Program-made: the position numbers and the translations under genes
The notes under the pieces: generated by a model
What the model saw: only the letters and a program-made list of their open reading frames with translations
The model's database searches: none
Told to the model about the DNA's origin: nothing
NCBI GenBank assembly: GCA_016926135.1
Contig: JAFGPH010000372.1
Location: 1-13,467, forward strand
Reading direction: 5' to 3'
Source: Deltaproteobacteria bacterium
GTDB lineage: Bacteria; Desulfobacterota; DSM-4660; Desulfatiglandales; HGW-15
Length of the DNA stretch: 13,467 bases
Shown here: positions 7,647 to 13,467 of the stretch, piece by piece
How positions within the stretch are numbered: position 1 is the stretch's first letter
How the letters are laid out: every line of letters begins with the position of its first letter

Positions 7647-8693
7647 ATGGGGGGCGTAAACTACGGGGCGCTCCTGATCTTCACCAGCCAGCTCTCGGCC
7701 ATGGTGGCTGCCAATCTGCCCCTCGTTCGCATTCTGGACGGCCTTTCCAAGGAGTCCCTCAGCCGGGGCCTGCTCACCATCATCCGAAAGGTCAAAAAAG
7801 ATGTGGAGAGCGGTGTGGACTTCGGGTACGCGATCTCCCAGTTTCCCAAGGTCTTCGACGCCATCTATGTGAACATGGTGAAGGCCGGAATGGCGACAGG
7901 GAGGCTCGACCGCACCCTCAAACAGCTCACCCAGTACATGGAGAAGACCGCTGAGACCAAAGGCAAGCTGAAGTCCGCCGTCGCCTACCCTTTGTTCATG
8001 CTGGGCTTCCTGGCGATCGTCTTCTTTCTCATGGTCTTCAAGATCCTACCCACCTTCCAGAAGATGTTCGCCTCCTTCGGCGACCGGCCGCTCCCCCTCC
8101 CCACGCGTCTGATGATCGCCTCAGGCCACTTCGTCTCGAACAACATTCACTGGATCCTGATCAGCGCGGCCGTCATCATGGCGGCGGTGATCTTCGTCCT
8201 CAAGAACCGGACCACCCGATACTACTGGGACAAATACAAGCTGAGCCTGCCCCTGTTCGGGAATCTCATGAAAAAGGGATCCATGGGAAAGTTTCTGAGG
8301 GCCTTTGCCGTGCTCACCCAGAGTGAAGTGCTCATCCTCGACAGCCTCAACCTCGTGGCAAGCGCCGGCTACAACAAATACCTGGAAGCCAGAATCCTTC
8401 AGGCCGCTCAGGCCATTGAACGGGGAGCCAGCGTCGCCGGGGCCTTTACGAAGACCGGTTTCTTCCCGGACATCATCATCCAGATGATTTCCTCGGGCGA
8501 GGAGACGGGGAACCTGGGGGACCTGCTGGAGAGCGCGGCCAACTTCTACGACGACCAGGTGGAGGCGACGATCCGGTCCATCGTAGCCCTCATCAACCCC
8601 ATCATCACGGTGATCGTGGGGGGCATGATCGGCCTCATGATGATCTCCGTGTTCCTGCCCATCTTCGAGCTGGGAAGCGCGATCCGGGGGTAG
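7647..8693 (+). CDS. GspF/PilC-like inner-membrane platform protein, short N-terminus
   Basis: A 348-residue protein with two T2SSF repeats. Repeat 1 starts at LLIFTSQLSAMVAANLPL and carries KAGMATGRLD; repeat 2 carries SSGEETGNLGDLLE. Hydrophobic segments lie near residues 110-135, 168-187 and 312-342, the usual three-helix GspF pattern. Typical GspF/PilC proteins are about 400 residues and begin with a roughly 50-60 residue cytoplasmic stretch (YRALD...), which is missing here; repeat 1 begins almost at once. The ATG is supported by GAGGGGAGG at 7631-7639, inside the end of the ATPase gene, and only 2 bases separate the stop and the start. The two genes are thus translationally linked, and the protein should be the membrane partner of the FHA-ATPase. 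The next gene is convergent, with 27 bp between stops. Confidence 0.92.
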   Translation: MGGVNYGALLIFTSQLSAMVAANLPLVRILDGLSKESLSRGLLTIIRKVKKDVESGVDFGYAISQFPKVFDAIYVNMVKAGMATGRLDRTLKQLTQYMEKTAETKGKLKSAVAYPLFMLGFLAIVFFLMVFKILPTFQKMFASFGDRPLPLPTRLMIASGHFVSNNIHWILISAAVIMAAVIFVLKNRTTRYYWDKYKLSLPLFGNLMKKGSMGKFLRAFAVLTQSEVLILDSLNLVASAGYNKYLEARILQAAQAIERGASVAGAFTKTGFFPDIIIQMISSGEETGNLGDLLESAANFYDDQVEATIRSIVALINPIITVIVGGMIGLMMISVFLPIFELGSAIRG

Positions 8694-8720
8694 GAATCAG
8701 GCGCTCCATCTCCGGCAGGG

Positions 8721-10106
8721 TTATGTCTCCGTCTTGAATTTATGCGGACGAAAATCCCCCTGCCCGGACCGCTTTTCCATCTCCTTCCGGAGCCGGTAGG
8801 CCACAGTGGAGGCGTCCGCCTCCGCGTCCGAATAGCTCAGGATCTCCCCCTTGGCTACAGGCCTGACGATCCTCGCCCTGCTCGAAAGCCCGATGGGCAG
8901 GACACCGCGGGAAAGGCTTTCCGCCGACGGCAGCAAGGTACCGAACACCGTGAATCCCCCTTCCCCGTCCAGGACCTCCCCAGGGTAAAGGTCCTTCTTG
9001 GCCGTGGCCGCCACATCGCCCATGAAGTAGCGGCTGGTGCCGGTGGGTTCTCTCCTCAGCGCCACCGAGGCAATGCTCACGTTCAGCTCCAGGCCGATGA
9101 AGTGATAGGGCCGGTAGAGGGCCGTGTAGGCGCCGATCTTGTCGGTCTTCATGCCGTACTCGGCAAAGCAGCGCTTCACGTAATCCGTGGGGGCCCCCAG
9201 CACCACATACACCCCCCAGCGCAGGTCGTCGTGCACGGGTGCGTTGAAGCGGTCTTCGCTCGCCACGCACTCCACGGTACCGGCATACGGCAGGATGCCG
9301 CCGTCCCTTTCAGGCTTCAGCACATCCTGCAGGTGATGGATGCCGACCGGGGGAAATTTCAGGCCCCCCTCCATCGGCTGAAGCCCTGCCGCGTTGGCCA
9401 CGGCGCACATCTCGATGGCGCTCTTGGTGCCGTCCAGGAAGGAGTTGAACATCTGGGCATTGTAGCCTCCGGTAGCCACCATCTCTTCGGAAAGGCCGTA
9501 GAACGTCCAGACCGTTGCGGGGGTGGAGTCATGATAGTGCGGCTGGTACCGGGTGCCCTTTCCGGCGCAGACCACCTCGAAGCCCACGGTGCGGGCCCAG
9601 TCGATCAGCTCCATGATCAGTGCCGGCTGATCCCCATAGGCCATGGAAAAGCACACCCCCTCTTTCCCGGCCATCTCCGCCAGAAGGGGTCCCACCAAGC
9701 AGTCGGTCTCCACGTTGGCCATGACCAGGTGCTTGCCTGCCTTGATCGCCTCGACCGAATGGAGCGTGCCCGCCTCCGGGTTGCCGGTGATCTCCAGGAT
9801 CACCTCGCAGTCGGACCGGATCAGTTCCAGGGCATCCGGGGTGATCGCCGTGACCCCCTTCGCGGCCACGTCGTTGATCGCGTCGGCCTTCTCGGCAAAG
9901 GCGGTGGACCCGCGGGGCCAGCCCACCTTGAGGCAATTGTCGGCCGCCTTGTCCGGCTGAAGCTCGGCGATTCCCACCACCTGGATACCCGGGGCAATCC
10001 GCGCCTGGCTCAGAAACATGGAAGCGAACTTGCCGGCGCCGATGACGCCGACCTTCACGGGTTTTCCCCTGGCAGATCTCTCCAGAAGCAGGGTATGCAG
10101 ACTCAT
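8721..10106 (-). CDS. COG4091-type predicted homoserine dehydrogenase-like oxidoreductase with SAF domain
   Basis: A 461-residue cytoplasmic protein. The N-terminal Rossmann fold has KVGVIGAGKFA (glycines at 20, 23 and 25), followed by an acidic position in GIAELQ, which suits NAD(P) binding. A central homoserine-dehydrogenase-like catalytic region includes ILEITGNPEAG and MANVETD. A C-terminal SAF-like domain contains KKDLYPGEVLDGEGG. These features match COG4091 predicted homoserine dehydrogenases, often loosely annotated as Gfo/Idh/MocA- or SAF-domain proteins. The real substrate is not known, and a role in threonine synthesis should not be assumed. The ATG at 10106-10104 has AAAGGAGA at the ideal distance. 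A longer open frame extends upstream into the transporter gene, but in the wrong frame for it. It lies 161 bp downstream of the MFS gene on the same strand, so the transporter may supply its substrate (inference). Confidence 0.85.
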   Translation of the reverse strand: MSLHTLLLERSARGKPVKVGVIGAGKFASMFLSQARIAPGIQVVGIAELQPDKAADNCLKVGWPRGSTAFAEKADAINDVAAKGVTAITPDALELIRSDCEVILEITGNPEAGTLHSVEAIKAGKHLVMANVETDCLVGPLLAEMAGKEGVCFSMAYGDQPALIMELIDWARTVGFEVVCAGKGTRYQPHYHDSTPATVWTFYGLSEEMVATGGYNAQMFNSFLDGTKSAIEMCAVANAAGLQPMEGGLKFPPVGIHHLQDVLKPERDGGILPYAGTVECVASEDRFNAPVHDDLRWGVYVVLGAPTDYVKRCFAEYGMKTDKIGAYTALYRPYHFIGLELNVSIASVALRREPTGTSRYFMGDVAATAKKDLYPGEVLDGEGGFTVFGTLLPSAESLSRGVLPIGLSSRARIVRPVAKGEILSYSDAEADASTVAYRLRKEMEKRSGQGDFRPHKFKTET

Positions 10107-10112
10107 CTCATG

Positions 10113-10120
10113 TCTCCTTT
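10113..10120 (-). promoter_or_regulatory. Shine-Dalgarno deciding the dehydrogenase start
   Basis: On the minus strand AAAGGAGA lies 6 bases before the ATG at 10106. It supports this start over the long upstream extension of the frame. Confidence 0.8.
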
Positions 10121-10139
10121 TAAAGCGTATCCGCAATAA

Positions 10140-10190
10140 GGATCCTCCCCCTTTGGCAAAGGGGGGCGGGGGGGATTTGTCGCTTTTTTC
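10140..10190. repeat. C/G-run intergenic repeat hairpin (KSPPPPFAKGG-type shadow)
   Basis: A perfect 8-bp stem CCCCCTTT (10147-10154) and AAAGGGGG (10158-10165) with loop GGC is followed by a G-run and, on the plus strand, T6 at 10184-10189. Read on the minus strand it encodes the nonsense peptide KSPPPPFAKGG, which I recognise as a recurring spurious translation of dispersed intergenic repeats in environmental bacterial genomes. Copy number in this genome is unknown. In the direction of the flanking genes the stem is not followed by a T run. Confidence 0.6.
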
Positions 10191-10208
10191 CCTTCTGAAT
10201 AAGCTCTC

Positions 10209-10240
10209 GGCCGGTTCGCTGTGCAAGGATCGAACCGGCC
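10209..10240. repeat. Perfect 10-bp inverted repeat downstream of the MFS gene
   Basis: GGCCGGTTCG (10209-10218) and CGAACCGGCC (10231-10240) are separated by 12 bases. The stem is GC-rich. It lies 27 bp past the stop of the MFS gene and could be an RNA stem that protects or partly terminates that transcript. There is no U-tract in that direction, so a classic intrinsic terminator is not supported. Confidence 0.6.
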
Positions 10241-10252
10241 TGAATATACTTT

Positions 10253-10265
10253 GAAGACCGTCTTC
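10253..10265. repeat. 13-bp perfect palindrome at the 3' end of the MFS gene
   Basis: GAAGAC-C-GTCTTC lies 2 bp beyond the MFS stop codon. It has a compact operator-like shape, or could extend the RNA structure of the neighbouring inverted repeat. Function unknown. Confidence 0.4.
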
Positions 10266-10267
10266 AT

Positions 10268-11491
10268 TCAACGGGTATTCGGATCTGAACTCAGGTCCTT
10301 GCCGTAGAGCGCGAAGCAAAGCGTCCCCACCACCCCGAACCCGAATGCCGCAAGAAGGTTCACCGCAGGTGAGAGGCTCCAGAGGAAGGCCCCTCCAAAG
10401 GCGGCCAAGGAGACCACCACATCCCTTGCCAGGTAATAGGCCCCGAACATGCCGGCCTTTTTCCTCTCCGGGGCCAGGTCCAGGATCAAAGCCTTTCGCG
10501 TGGGTTCCCCGAACTCCTTGAGGCCCCGCAGGATGAATACGATGAGCAGGACCCCAAAGGACCGGCTGAAAAGCAGGGCCAGGGGGAACAGGGTGAAGAA
10601 GCCGAAGGTGATCACCACAAAGGGCTTCTTGGTCCCCCGGTCCGCCAGGTAGGCCACGGGCACATAGACGAGCATGGCGGTCACCATCTCCACCGTCGTC
10701 AGAATGCCGAACTGGATGGGTGTGACCCCGGCCTCCTGCAGGCACCAGACCACCACAAAGGCATAGGGGATTTGCTCGCAGAACCGGATCAGGATGTCGG
10801 AGACGAGGAGGTTCCGAAAGGAAGGGCTCATGAGGCCCAGGAGCCGGAACGGGTTTCTCTCCGCCTCCCCGGCCGTGCGCCTTTCCTTCGCCCCTTCGAG
10901 GAGGGCCTGCTGCATGACCAGCGAGATTGCGCCCATCAGAAGGGCCACCCCGAAGGCCAGCCGGATGCCCGTCATCGTGCCGTACAGTTGAATGAGGCTG
11001 CCGCCCACCACCGGACCCAGGGCCATGGGGATCCTCCGGACCAGGGAGTGCATGGAAACCCCCATGGTTCGCTTCGCGGGGGGCAGGACCCTGGAGATGA
11101 GATCCATGGAGGCGGGAAGGGAGATAGCGCTCCACGAGAGGAAAAGCACGCTCCCCAGGATCACCGCAATCCAGTGGGGTACGAGGATAACCACCAGGTA
11201 GCCGGTCATGGCCACCAGGTTGAAGACCAACAGGGCCCTCTTGTACCCCAGCCGGTCACTCAGATACCCTCCCGGAAACGAGTAGAGGGCGCTCAGCAGG
11301 TTGTCCAGCCCGTTCAGGAGCCCCACGGCCATGGCCCCGCCGCCCAGGGCGAGGATATAGATGGGGAGGAACCTCTCCGCCATCTTCTCTCCCATCCCCA
11401 CCAGGATGACCATTCCCAGAAGGGCGAGTACCCCCCTCTTGAGGCCCAGGAATTCGAAGATCTTCGGTCGGCTCGACATGGCTCTTTGCAC
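10268..11491 (-). CDS. Major facilitator superfamily (MFS) transporter
   Basis: A protein of about 407 residues, largely hydrophobic with about 12 segments, the usual MFS size and layout. The loop after segment 2 carries GGYLSDRLGYKR, the MFS motif A, and the matching loop in the second half has AYLADRGTKKP, so the twofold symmetry is visible. A hydrophilic central loop (KERRTAGEAERNPFR) divides the halves. MFS proteins move small solutes across the inner membrane by proton-coupled exchange or uniport; the substrate cannot be told from sequence. The start is either GTG at 11491 or ATG at 11479 (MSSRPK); both have weak ribosome sites, and the choice changes only four residues. It is divergent from the response-regulator gene and upstream of the dehydrogenase gene. 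Confidence 0.9.
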   Translation of the reverse strand: MQRAMSSRPKIFEFLGLKRGVLALLGMVILVGMGEKMAERFLPIYILALGGGAMAVGLLNGLDNLLSALYSFPGGYLSDRLGYKRALLVFNLVAMTGYLVVILVPHWIAVILGSVLFLSWSAISLPASMDLISRVLPPAKRTMGVSMHSLVRRIPMALGPVVGGSLIQLYGTMTGIRLAFGVALLMGAISLVMQQALLEGAKERRTAGEAERNPFRLLGLMSPSFRNLLVSDILIRFCEQIPYAFVVVWCLQEAGVTPIQFGILTTVEMVTAMLVYVPVAYLADRGTKKPFVVITFGFFTLFPLALLFSRSFGVLLIVFILRGLKEFGEPTRKALILDLAPERKKAGMFGAYYLARDVVVSLAAFGGAFLWSLSPAVNLLAAFGFGVVGTLCFALYGKDLSSDPNTR

Positions 11492-11505
11492 CGGTGTCCA
11501 ACACG

Positions 11506-11567
11506 CTCAAGAATTGAGGATGACACAGACTAACTTTTTGTCGGGAATCCCGCAAGGCAGGGAATCC
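11506..11567. promoter_or_regulatory. Operator-like dyads and direct repeats in the MFS/response-regulator divergent region
   Basis: Three small symmetric elements lie between the two divergent starts. CTCAA-GAA-TTGAG is at 11506-11518. CGGGA-A-TCCCG is at 11542-11552. GGGAATCC occurs at 11543-11550 and again at 11560-11567 as a direct repeat with a 17-bp period. They are placed where a regulator could control either gene. The binding factor is unknown and such short dyads can arise by chance in GC-rich DNA. Confidence 0.35.
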
Positions 11568-11569
11568 GA

Positions 11570-11598
11570 TTGTGTTTGCCCCGAGGTTCTCCTAGAAT
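11570..11598 (+). promoter_or_regulatory. Probable sigma-70 promoter for the response regulator
   Basis: TAGAAT (11593-11598, 5/6 match to -10) lies 17 bp after TTGTGT (11570-11575), a poor -35 (3/6). A weak basal promoter helped by an activator would fit. GGAG at 11617-11620 is 8 bases before the ATG at 11629. Confidence 0.45.
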
Positions 11599-11628
11599 AG
11601 TCTCGGGCTTAGGATTGGAGACCCCCAG

Positions 11629-12987
11629 ATGACCGACGATCCACACAAGTCGACTTCACTGAACATCCTGGTAGTGGATGATGATGCCAACATCAGGAAA
11701 ACGCTCTCCTATTGCCTGGTCGCTGAGGGGCATACGGTCATAGCGGTGAGCAATCCCGCTGACGCGATAGAGGAGTCCCTGCGACGATCCTTTGACATGG
11801 CCTTCGTGGATCTCAAACTGGGCGAAGAAAGCGGCATGGACCTGATTCCCACCCTGGCGTCCGGATCCTCGTGGACCAAGATCGTCATCATCACGGCTCA
11901 CGCCTCCATCGAGACGGCGGTGGAGGCCATGCGACGAGGGGCCACGGATTATATCGCGAAGCCGTTTACGCCCGACCAGGTCAAGCTCCTGACCCGGCGG
12001 ATCAGCCGTGTCCGGGAATTGGAAACCCAGGTTGCCGCGCTCAAAGAAAACATGGTTCGGCTGGGTCCGGAGGCCCGGCTCCAGAGTCGAAACGCCGGCA
12101 TGCAAAGGGTGATCGAGACGGCGAGGAAGGCCGCGCCCTCAGAAGCGACGATCCTGCTTCGCGGAGAAAGCGGAACAGGGAAGTCGGTGTTTGCGCGGGG
12201 CATCCACCAATGGAGCGCAAGGGCCGCCAGACCCATGGTCGTGGTGGCCTGCCCGTCGATTCCGGCCGATCTGCTGGAAAGCGAGCTCTTCGGGCATGCC
12301 AGAGGCGCATTCACAGGGGCCGTCGGAGATCATCCGGGCCGTATCGCGGCCTGCCAGGGGGGCACGCTTTTCCTTGACGAAATCGCCGACATGGCCCCAT
12401 CGGTCCAGGCCAAACTGCTTCGCTTCCTCCAGGACAAGGAGTATGAACGCCTTGGCGAAGCGAAGCCGCGCAAGGCGGACGTGCGCGTGATCGCGGCGAG
12501 CAATGCCGAAATCGAGAAGCGCGTGGCTGAAGGCCGGTTTCGGGAGGATCTCTTCTATCGCCTGAACGTGATCAGCCTCACCCTGCCGCCGCTCCGGGAG
12601 CGGCCGGAAGACATCATGCCGCTGGCCATGGACTTTCTCATCTTCTTTTGCCGCACCAATCACAAGTCGATCCGCAGTTTCACTGTGGAGGCCGAGGAAA
12701 AACTCAGCACCTACGCATGGCCGGGAAATGTCCGAGAACTCCGCAACACCATAGAGCGGGCCGTGATCCTGGGCAGCGGCCCGGAGATCGGCAAGGACGA
12801 CCTGCCTGAGAGCATCACGCCCGCCGCCGACACACCCGCCATCGGTGACAGGGTACCGCTGTCCACCATCGAAGAAACGCATATTCGAAGGGTCCTTGCC
12901 AGTACCTCCTCGCTCCAGGAGGCGGCCGAAGTTCTGGGCATCGACCAGGCAACATTGTGGCGCAGAAGAAAGGCATATGGTATCTGA
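11629..12987 (+). CDS. NtrC-family sigma-54 response regulator (AlgB-like)
   Basis: A 452-residue cytoplasmic activator of sigma-54 RNA polymerase. The receiver domain (about 12-125) has acidic D17-D18, phosphoacceptor D61 in FVDLKLG, T89 and K111-P112. The AAA+ domain (about 155-385) has Walker A GESGTGKS (179-186), the sigma-54 contact motif GAFTGA (226-231), Walker B GGTLFLDE, and the arginine region FREDLFYRLN. A C-terminal Fis-type helix-turn-helix ends in LGIDQATLWRRRKAYGI. All functional motifs are intact. The C-terminus and the adjacent KinB-like gene point to the AlgB/KinB group known from Pseudomonas, with the same gene order. There is a 183-bp gap to the kinase gene, and that gap carries a sigma-54 promoter. 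Target genes other than the kinase cannot be named. Confidence 0.93.
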   Translation: MTDDPHKSTSLNILVVDDDANIRKTLSYCLVAEGHTVIAVSNPADAIEESLRRSFDMAFVDLKLGEESGMDLIPTLASGSSWTKIVIITAHASIETAVEAMRRGATDYIAKPFTPDQVKLLTRRISRVRELETQVAALKENMVRLGPEARLQSRNAGMQRVIETARKAAPSEATILLRGESGTGKSVFARGIHQWSARAARPMVVVACPSIPADLLESELFGHARGAFTGAVGDHPGRIAACQGGTLFLDEIADMAPSVQAKLLRFLQDKEYERLGEAKPRKADVRVIAASNAEIEKRVAEGRFREDLFYRLNVISLTLPPLRERPEDIMPLAMDFLIFFCRTNHKSIRSFTVEAEEKLSTYAWPGNVRELRNTIERAVILGSGPEIGKDDLPESITPAADTPAIGDRVPLSTIEETHIRRVLASTSSLQEAAEVLGIDQATLWRRRKAYGI

Positions 12988-13009
12988 GCCTCCTTCTGAT
13001 CGCAGTCTG

Positions 13010-13026
13010 CCTTGCATCTTGCAAGG
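13010..13026. promoter_or_regulatory. 17-bp perfect dyad, candidate activator-binding site (or weak terminator stem)
   Basis: CCTTGCA-TCT-TGCAAGG is perfectly symmetric in its arms. Its centre is about 119 bp upstream of the start site expected from the sigma-54 promoter, the usual place for an enhancer bound by an NtrC-type activator. It also lies 23 bases after the regulator's stop and could form an RNA hairpin. The bases that follow are only mildly T-rich, so a strong terminator is unlikely. Confidence 0.5.
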
Positions 13027-13110
13027 TGCAGGCCTTCTCATCTTTTCAGATTTCAAGGCTCCTTTCCTTTGATAATCATATAACCTATTGAATTCTTGTT
13101 GGTTGCATCG

Positions 13111-13126
13111 TGGCACAGCGATTGCT
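13111..13126 (+). promoter_or_regulatory. Sigma-54 (-24/-12) promoter for the KinB-like kinase gene
   Basis: TGGCAC-N5-TTGCT matches the sigma-54 consensus at every conserved position, with the required 10 bases between the GG and GC pairs. Transcription should start near 13137, about 34 bases before the GTG start at 13171. AT-rich DNA at 13067-13096 lies between it and the upstream dyad; on the minus strand this includes TATCAA, a partial IHF-like core only. Confidence 0.8.
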
Positions 13127-13158
13127 CTCTTGATGGGTGCCTGCTGCGACCGCTTGGC

Positions 13159-13163
13159 GGAGG
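13159..13163 (+). promoter_or_regulatory. Shine-Dalgarno deciding the GTG start of the kinase
   Basis: GGAGG ends 7 bases before GTG at 13171. No ATG occurs in frame before codon 18, which falls inside the membrane segment. Confidence 0.75.
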
Positions 13164-13170
13164 AAGTGCT

Positions 13171-13467
13171 GTGACGCTGAAAAAGAAAATACTGATTGGA
13201 TATGGCGTGGCCTTTGCCATCATGGGACTAGTGGTGGTGTGGGCCGTGACAAATCTGGTCGGCCTGGGAAAGGCGACCGACGCGATCCTGCGTGAGAACT
13301 ACCGGAGCATCCTGGCTGCCGAGAACATGGTAGACGCCCTGGAAAGGCAGGACAGCGCAGTCCTTCTCCTGTTCCTCGGAGACACGGAAAAAGGAACCTC
13401 CCAGTTCCGTGAAAACGAGGCTGTGTTTCTGCAGTGGCTCTCCAGGGCAAAGGACAATATCACCATC
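13171..13467 (+). CDS. KinB-like sensor histidine kinase, N-terminal 99 residues (runs off the window)
   Basis: It starts at GTG with MTLKKKILIGYG. One membrane helix covers about residues 7-31, and a helical, charged sensor region follows: ILRENYRSILAAENMVDALERQDSAVLLLFLG. That region resembles the periplasmic four-helix sensor of KinB, the inner-membrane kinase/phosphatase that controls AlgB in Pseudomonas. HAMP, HisKA and ATPase domains would lie beyond the window and cannot be checked. A methyl-accepting chemotaxis protein would share the membrane helix and helical bundle, but the position directly after an AlgB-like regulator favours a kinase. Expression is probably sigma-54 dependent, from the promoter at 13111-13126. 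Confidence 0.75.
   Translation, partial: MTLKKKILIGYGVAFAIMGLVVVWAVTNLVGLGKATDAILRENYRSILAAENMVDALERQDSAVLLLFLGDTEKGTSQFRENEAVFLQWLSRAKDNITI

Noticed and set aside
2676..8693. Type VI secretion cluster
   Set aside because: The regulators resemble the T6SS phosphorylation pathway, but no Tss, Hcp, VgrG or ClpV gene is present and the ATPase is clearly of the GspE/PilB class.
8742..10139. 465-codon open frame on the plus strand
   Set aside because: It is antisense to the dehydrogenase, which has clear family motifs and a good ribosome site.
10147..10189. Intrinsic terminator on the plus strand (stem plus T6)
   Set aside because: No plus-strand gene leads into it, the T run is about 18 bases from the stem, and the sequence is better explained as a dispersed repeat.
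8721..11135. 804-codon minus-strand frame suggesting a fusion of the dehydrogenase with an upstream domain
   Set aside because: The extra N-terminal part reads the MFS gene out of frame and crosses the intergenic repeat. The real start is ATG at 10106, with AAAGGAGA in place.
1..13467. CRISPR array, tRNA, rRNA, insertion sequence or prophage
   Set aside because: No regularly spaced repeats, cloverleaf-like sequence, transposase or phage gene was seen on either strand by reading.

Overview
The window is GC-rich and densely coded. It looks like a chromosomal segment of a Gram-negative bacterium with many signalling genes, most likely a deltaproteobacterium in the broad sense (Desulfobacterota or relatives). 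This rests on the mix of NtrC-type sigma-54 activators, soluble GAF histidine kinases, a eukaryotic-type Ser/Thr kinase and PP2C phosphatase, GspE/GspF proteins, and an intergenic repeat whose shadow translation contains KSPPPPFAKGG. The lineage is an inference, not a demonstrated fact.

Layout. (1) Bases 1-122, minus strand: N-terminus of SurE, with a good sigma-70 promoter. (2) Bases 365-8693, plus strand: a run of six co-oriented genes. They are a soluble GAF histidine kinase, a membrane-anchored unknown protein overlapping it by 4 bp, a PP2C phosphatase, a Ser/Thr kinase fused to an FGE/SUMF1-like domain, a GspE/PilB-type ATPase with an N-terminal FHA domain, and a GspF/PilC-like inner-membrane protein lacking the usual N-terminal segment. 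(3) Bases 8721-11491, minus strand: an MFS transporter, then a COG4091-type NAD-dependent dehydrogenase with a C-terminal SAF domain; the 161 bp between them hold three palindromic structures. (4) Bases 11570-13467, plus strand: an AlgB-like sigma-54 response regulator followed by the start of a KinB-like sensor kinase.

Main idea. Kinase, phosphatase and FHA protein sit together, as in the threonine-phosphorylation pathway (PpkA/PppA/Fha) that switches on some type VI secretion systems, and an FGE-like domain is present as in TagR. Here the FHA domain is fused directly to a type II secretion/type IV pilus-class assembly ATPase. This suggests that an extension motor is switched by phosphothreonine binding. 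No pseudopilin, secretin or T6SS gene is visible, so the machine it drives is unknown.

Second idea. A consensus-quality sigma-54 promoter (TGGCAC-N5-TTGCT, 13111-13126) lies between the sigma-54 activator gene and its partner kinase gene. A perfect 17-bp dyad about 120 bp upstream of the expected transcription start is placed like an activator-binding site. The regulator may therefore drive its own sensor kinase.
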